A stretch of 18,198 nt of DNA from Syntrophomonas sp. UBA4911 (lineage in GTDB: Bacteria > Bacillota > Syntrophomonadia > Syntrophomonadales > Syntrophomonadaceae): contig DHCD01000037.1 in the NCBI GenBank assembly GCA_002398105.1, positions 1,257-19,454 of the forward strand, in the 5' to 3' direction. This document shows positions 15,488 through 18,198 of the stretch, one piece after another (the stretch's first letter is position 1; each line of letters begins with the position of its first letter). The position numbers and the translations under genes were made by a program. The notes beneath the pieces were generated by a model. The model saw only the letters and a program-made list of their open reading frames with translations. It did no database searches and was not told the DNA's origin.

Positions 15488-15535
15488 ATGCCAAACTCTC
15501 AGTCAGCAATTGATTGCATACAAGGGGTTTATAAT

Positions 15536-16108
15536 ATGGAAAACCATGTGGATAAAGATACCATTGAGACTGCAATAAAAATGATACTGGAAGCGATCGG
15601 AGAAGATCCGCAAAGAGAAGGACTGGTGAAGACTCCGGAAAGAGTGGCCAAAATGTACGAAGAAATATTTTCGGGTCTTAAAACTAAGCCTGCCGATCAT
15701 TTAAAAGTCTCCTTCACCGAATTTCATGATGAATTGGTGCTGTTGAAAGACATCCCGATCTACTCCATGTGCGAACATCACCTGCTCCCGTTTTTTGGGA
15801 AGGCTCATGTGGCCTATATTCCCAAAGGCGGGAAAGTATTGGGTATCAGCAAATTGGTACGCGTAGCCGAGTGTTATGCGCACCGTCCCCAGCTTCAGGA
15901 AAGATTGACTTCCCAGATCGCAGACTGCATTTTCAGCAATATAAACCCTCACGGAGTGGGCGTTGTTATTCAGGCTGAACATATGTGCATGACCATGCGG
16001 GGAGTGAGAAAACCGGGTGCGGTAACCATTACTTCCGCCGTTCGAGGAATTTTTGAAACCCGTACCCAGACAAGGGCGGAACTGATGTCATTGATTCTTG
16101 GGGACTAA
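15536..16108 (+). CDS. folE: GTP cyclohydrolase I (type IA)
   Basis: This 190-residue enzyme converts GTP to 7,8-dihydroneopterin triphosphate, the first step of folate synthesis. The family is decameric and zinc-dependent. The Zn ligands C79 and H82 in SMCEHHLLPF and C151 in EHMCMTMRG are present. Others are LGISKLVRV (102-110), RPQLQERLTSQIAD and the C-terminal TSAVRGIFE. It starts at the ATG at 15536, with AAGGGG at 15521-15526; earlier in-frame starts add non-family residues. It follows fhs by 122 bases containing a repeat fragment and precedes folD by 65 bases. Placing pterin supply amid C1 enzymes suggests the locus tunes both the THF pool and C1 flow. Confidence 0.97.
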   Translation: MENHVDKDTIETAIKMILEAIGEDPQREGLVKTPERVAKMYEEIFSGLKTKPADHLKVSFTEFHDELVLLKDIPIYSMCEHHLLPFFGKAHVAYIPKGGKVLGISKLVRVAECYAHRPQLQERLTSQIADCIFSNINPHGVGVVIQAEHMCMTMRGVRKPGAVTITSAVRGIFETRTQTRAELMSLILGD

Positions 16109-16173
16109 GATAATACCATGTGCCGCACAATATTTGCCTGATTGGATGAATTGATTACAGGAGGAAAGAAAGC

Positions 16174-17031
16174 ATGAGTATGATTCTCAAAGCCAAGCCG
16201 GTTATTGCGACCTTGAAAGATCAGCTTCTGCAGGAAGTATCTCAGCTAATAACTCAGGGAATAACCCCCACATTGGGGATCATTCGGGTAGGGAACCGGC
16301 CCGATGATATGTATTACGAAAACAGTATTGTGAAGAACTGCCGAAGCGTAGGGGCGAAAGCCAAGATCTATGCCCTGGATAAGAATATCGGATTAGAAGA
16401 ATTTACGGAAAAGCTGCAAGAAGTCAATAATGACAGGGAAGTCCGGGGTATCCTTATTTTAAGACCGCTCCCGCCCCAATTGGACGCAAAAATAATAGAC
16501 GGCATGATTGATCCGGATAAGGATATCGACGGCATGAACCCTTTAAACATAGCCAAAATATTGGGCGGGGATACTACCGGTTTGGTTCCCTGTACGGTGG
16601 CGGCGGTCATGGAGGTGTTGAAATACTACAACATCAGGTTGAGGGGAACCAATGTCGCTATGGTAGGGGCGAGTATGGTGGTAGGAAAGCCGTTGAGCAT
16701 GATGTTGCTAAAAGAAAATGCGACCGTGACCATGTGTCATATTGAGACCAAAAATGTACCGGAGATCACGAGAAAAGCCGATGTCATTGTGGTTGCCATC
16801 GGCAAGGCCAAGCTTATTGACGCCAGATATATAACCTCAAAAAGTGTTGTAATTGACGTCGGGATTAATCAGACAGAGGATGGAAGGATCTGCGGCGACG
16901 TTGATTTTGAAGCGGTGAAAGACAAAGTCCAGGCGATTACCCCTGTTCCCGGCGGAGTAGGTTCAGTTACTACCGTTATGCTTTTAAAACAATTGGTTAA
17001 GGCTTGTTTAAGCCAACCAGTGCTGGTTTGA
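16174..17031 (+). CDS. folD: methylene-THF dehydrogenase (FolD family), cyclohydrolase residues substituted
   Basis: FolD normally oxidises 5,10-methylene-THF to methenyl-THF, then hydrolyses that to 10-formyl-THF. The 285-residue protein has the family landmarks: PDKDIDGMNP (114-123, with D119), VPCTVAAV, VGASMVVGKPLSMML (164-178) in the Rossmann domain, and ITPVPGGVGSVTT (255-267). Two cyclohydrolase residues of E. coli FolD (K54, Q98) align here with I52 (YENSIVK) and L96 (GILILRPLP). The enzyme may therefore be a dehydrogenase only. Clostridial relatives with the RPDDxxYE and RPLP motifs seem to form the same subgroup, from memory. The start follows GGAGGAAAG with 5-base spacing. The dinucleotide is probably NAD(P); which one cannot be told. 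Confidence 0.93.
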   Translation: MSMILKAKPVIATLKDQLLQEVSQLITQGITPTLGIIRVGNRPDDMYYENSIVKNCRSVGAKAKIYALDKNIGLEEFTEKLQEVNNDREVRGILILRPLPPQLDAKIIDGMIDPDKDIDGMNPLNIAKILGGDTTGLVPCTVAAVMEVLKYYNIRLRGTNVAMVGASMVVGKPLSMMLLKENATVTMCHIETKNVPEITRKADVIVVAIGKAKLIDARYITSKSVVIDVGINQTEDGRICGDVDFEAVKDKVQAITPVPGGVGSVTTVMLLKQLVKACLSQPVLV

Positions 17032-17056
17032 CCGCTGAGAGGCCCCCGGCTTTTCT

Positions 17057-17102
17057 ATGAAATCAGGGTAAGGGAAGGTTCTTGACCTTGCCCTGATTTC
17101 AT
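17057..17102. terminator. 17-bp stem-loop between convergent genes, possible bidirectional terminator
   Basis: ATGAAATCAGGGTAAGG (17057-17073) pairs with CCTTGCCCTGATTTCAT (17086-17102) over 17 bp (one G-U) with a 12-base loop. It lies between folD and the convergent ABC ATPase gene. A real T-tract is missing on both sides (TTTTCT precedes it on the plus strand), so termination is plausible but not certain. Confidence 0.55.
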
Positions 17103-17152
17103 TAAACCTATACTGGGGGAAAACATAGGGCTGGCGGAATAAAATCTGTTTC

Positions 17153-17920
17153 TTACCTGGCCATCAGCACCTTGCTTAAAAAGGCCCGGGTCCTCTCCTG
17201 CCGGGGATTTACAATAACATCTTCGGCACTGCCTTCTTCCACCACCAGGCCCTCATCCATAAAAAGCACCCGATTGGCTACTTCGCGGGCAAAGCCGATC
17301 TCATGGGTAACTACTACCATGGTCATATGTTCCTGGGCCAGATCCTTCATTACCTGCAGCACTTCCCCGGTCAGTTCGGGATCCAGAGCTGAGGTAGGCT
17401 CGTCGAAACACATTATTTCCGGATCCATAGCCAGGGCACGGGCAATAGCCACCCTTTGCTGCTGGCCCCCGGACAGTTCAAAGGGATAATTGTCCGCTTT
17501 TTCAGATAGACCCACCTTTTTCAACAATTCCCGGGCGCTGTTCTCAGCCTGCAGCCTGTCTGTCTGCTTGACCAGCATAGGCGCCATAACCAGGTTCTCA
17601 AGTACCGATTTATGGGGAAATAAATTAAAGTTCTGAAAGACCATCCCCATTTTATGCCTGATCGCGGCTATATCCTTTTCCGGGCTGTAAAAGGCTATTC
17701 CGTCCGGCCCGGCTTGAGCCATAAACTCTCCCTGGACGGCAATGGTGCCCTTATCTATGGTTTCCAGGTGATTGAGGCAGCGTAAAAGAGTACTTTTACC
17801 TGACCCGGAGGGACCGATGATAGCTATGACCTCACCCTTTTCCACCTGCAGGGAGACCCCTTTAAGAACACCGAGAGAGCCGAATTTTTTATGAATATCC
17901 AAAGCTTGCAGCATATACAT
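17153..17920 (-). CDS. polar amino acid ABC transporter ATP-binding protein (GlnQ type)
   Basis: This 255-residue ATPase drives an amino acid importer at the cytoplasmic face. It has Walker A GPSGSGKST (36-44), Q-loop Q96 in MVFQNFNLFP, signature LSGGQQQRVAIARAL (149-163), Walker B IMCFDEPTSALDPE (169-182, catalytic E174) and switch H206. The MVFQNFNLFP and SALDPEL forms point to the polar amino acid/glutamine group. It carries a short insertion (about 63-85) relative to the usual 240 residues. The ATG at 17920 follows GGAG with 9-base spacing; this site overlaps the stop of the permease gene, so the two are cotranscribed. Specificity cannot be read from the ATPase; the binding protein gene is outside the window. 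Confidence 0.93.
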   Translation of the reverse strand: MYMLQALDIHKKFGSLGVLKGVSLQVEKGEVIAIIGPSGSGKSTLLRCLNHLETIDKGTIAVQGEFMAQAGPDGIAFYSPEKDIAAIRHKMGMVFQNFNLFPHKSVLENLVMAPMLVKQTDRLQAENSARELLKKVGLSEKADNYPFELSGGQQQRVAIARALAMDPEIMCFDEPTSALDPELTGEVLQVMKDLAQEHMTMVVVTHEIGFAREVANRVLFMDEGLVVEEGSAEDVIVNPRQERTRAFLSKVLMAR

Positions 17921-17932
17921 GAGTCTTAACTC

Positions 17933-18198
17933 CTAACGGTAATAATCGAATCTGGATTCCAGCCATTTGAACACCTGCTGCACCGTGCCGGTCATGATCA
18001 AATAAAAAACAGCGGCAATGATAAAAGGAGTAAAAGTACCATCCCGCATGACATGAGTTCTGGCCACCCGGGATAACTCACTTATAGCCAGGACATAAAT
18101 AAGGGCGGTGTCCTTCACCAGATTGATCACCTCGTTGCCGATGGGAGGCAATACCCGTTTAAATACCTGGGGAAGGACGATATTGCGCATGGTCTGAA
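17933..18198 (-). CDS. amino acid ABC transporter permease, partial (C-terminal part)
   Basis: The frame runs off the window at 18198, so the N-terminus is missing. The last 87 or so residues show QTMRNIVLPQVFKRVLPPIGNE, a good match to the EAA-type coupling helix of HisM/GlnP permeases, then KDTALIYVLAISEL and a transmembrane segment (PFIIAAVFYLIMTG) before the C-terminus YYR. It forms the membrane channel with the downstream ATPase. An internal ATG at 18190 is not a start, because the conserved motif continues upstream of it. Confidence 0.88.
   Translation of the reverse strand, partial: QTMRNIVLPQVFKRVLPPIGNEVINLVKDTALIYVLAISELSRVARTHVMRDGTFTPFIIAAVFYLIMTGTVQQVFKWLESRFDYYR

Noticed and set aside
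18188..18190. A permease start at the internal ATG near 18190
   Set aside because: The coupling-helix motif continues upstream of this ATG to the window edge, so it is an internal Met of a truncated gene.
1..18198. CRISPR array, tRNA, rRNA, insertion sequence or phage gene
   Set aside because: No regularly spaced direct repeats, no cloverleaf or rRNA sequence, and no transposase or integrase motif were seen.

Overview
The window looks like a chromosomal segment of an anaerobic, low-to-mid G+C Firmicute of the Clostridia. A Syntrophomonas-like syntroph is my best guess, as inference only. The reasons are strong AGGAGG-type ribosome binding sites, some TTG starts, a glycine dehydrogenase split into two subunits (GcvPA/GcvPB), a YkuS/UPF0180 protein, a glycine riboswitch with a Firmicutes-style intrinsic terminator, and a kinase built on an [FeFe]-hydrogenase module. 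There are no rRNA or tRNA genes, no CRISPR array, no insertion sequence and no phage gene.

Layout. 1-3650 (+): a SufS-like class V aminotransferase, a 375-bp structured gap, a 463-residue protein I do not recognise, a strong intrinsic terminator, and a small YkuS-family protein. 3674-6867 (-): a tightly coupled two-gene signalling operon. Its sensor kinase carries ferredoxin clusters, a hydrogenase H-cluster-like domain and an extra Fe-S domain; its response regulator is REC plus HD-GYP (c-di-GMP phosphodiesterase). 6868-7652: a divergent control region with promoters on both strands, a large inverted repeat, and a single-aptamer glycine riboswitch ending in a terminator. 7653-13467 (+): gcvT, gcvH, gcvPA, gcvPB and lpdA, the whole glycine cleavage system. 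13746-17031 (+): fhs, folE and folD, one-carbon folate genes. 17153-18198 (-): the 3' part of a polar amino acid ABC transporter (ATPase and a permease cut by the window edge).

How they work together. The riboswitch should switch the gcv operon on when glycine is plentiful. Glycine is then split to CO2, NH3, NADH and methylene-tetrahydrofolate. FolD and Fhs can connect methylene-THF to formate with ATP, or run the other way, and FolE supplies pterin for folate synthesis. The main surprise in this block is that FolD lacks the two residues used for its cyclohydrolase step. The other notable unit is the hydrogenase-like kinase with its HD-GYP regulator, which would couple H2 or redox state to c-di-GMP breakdown.
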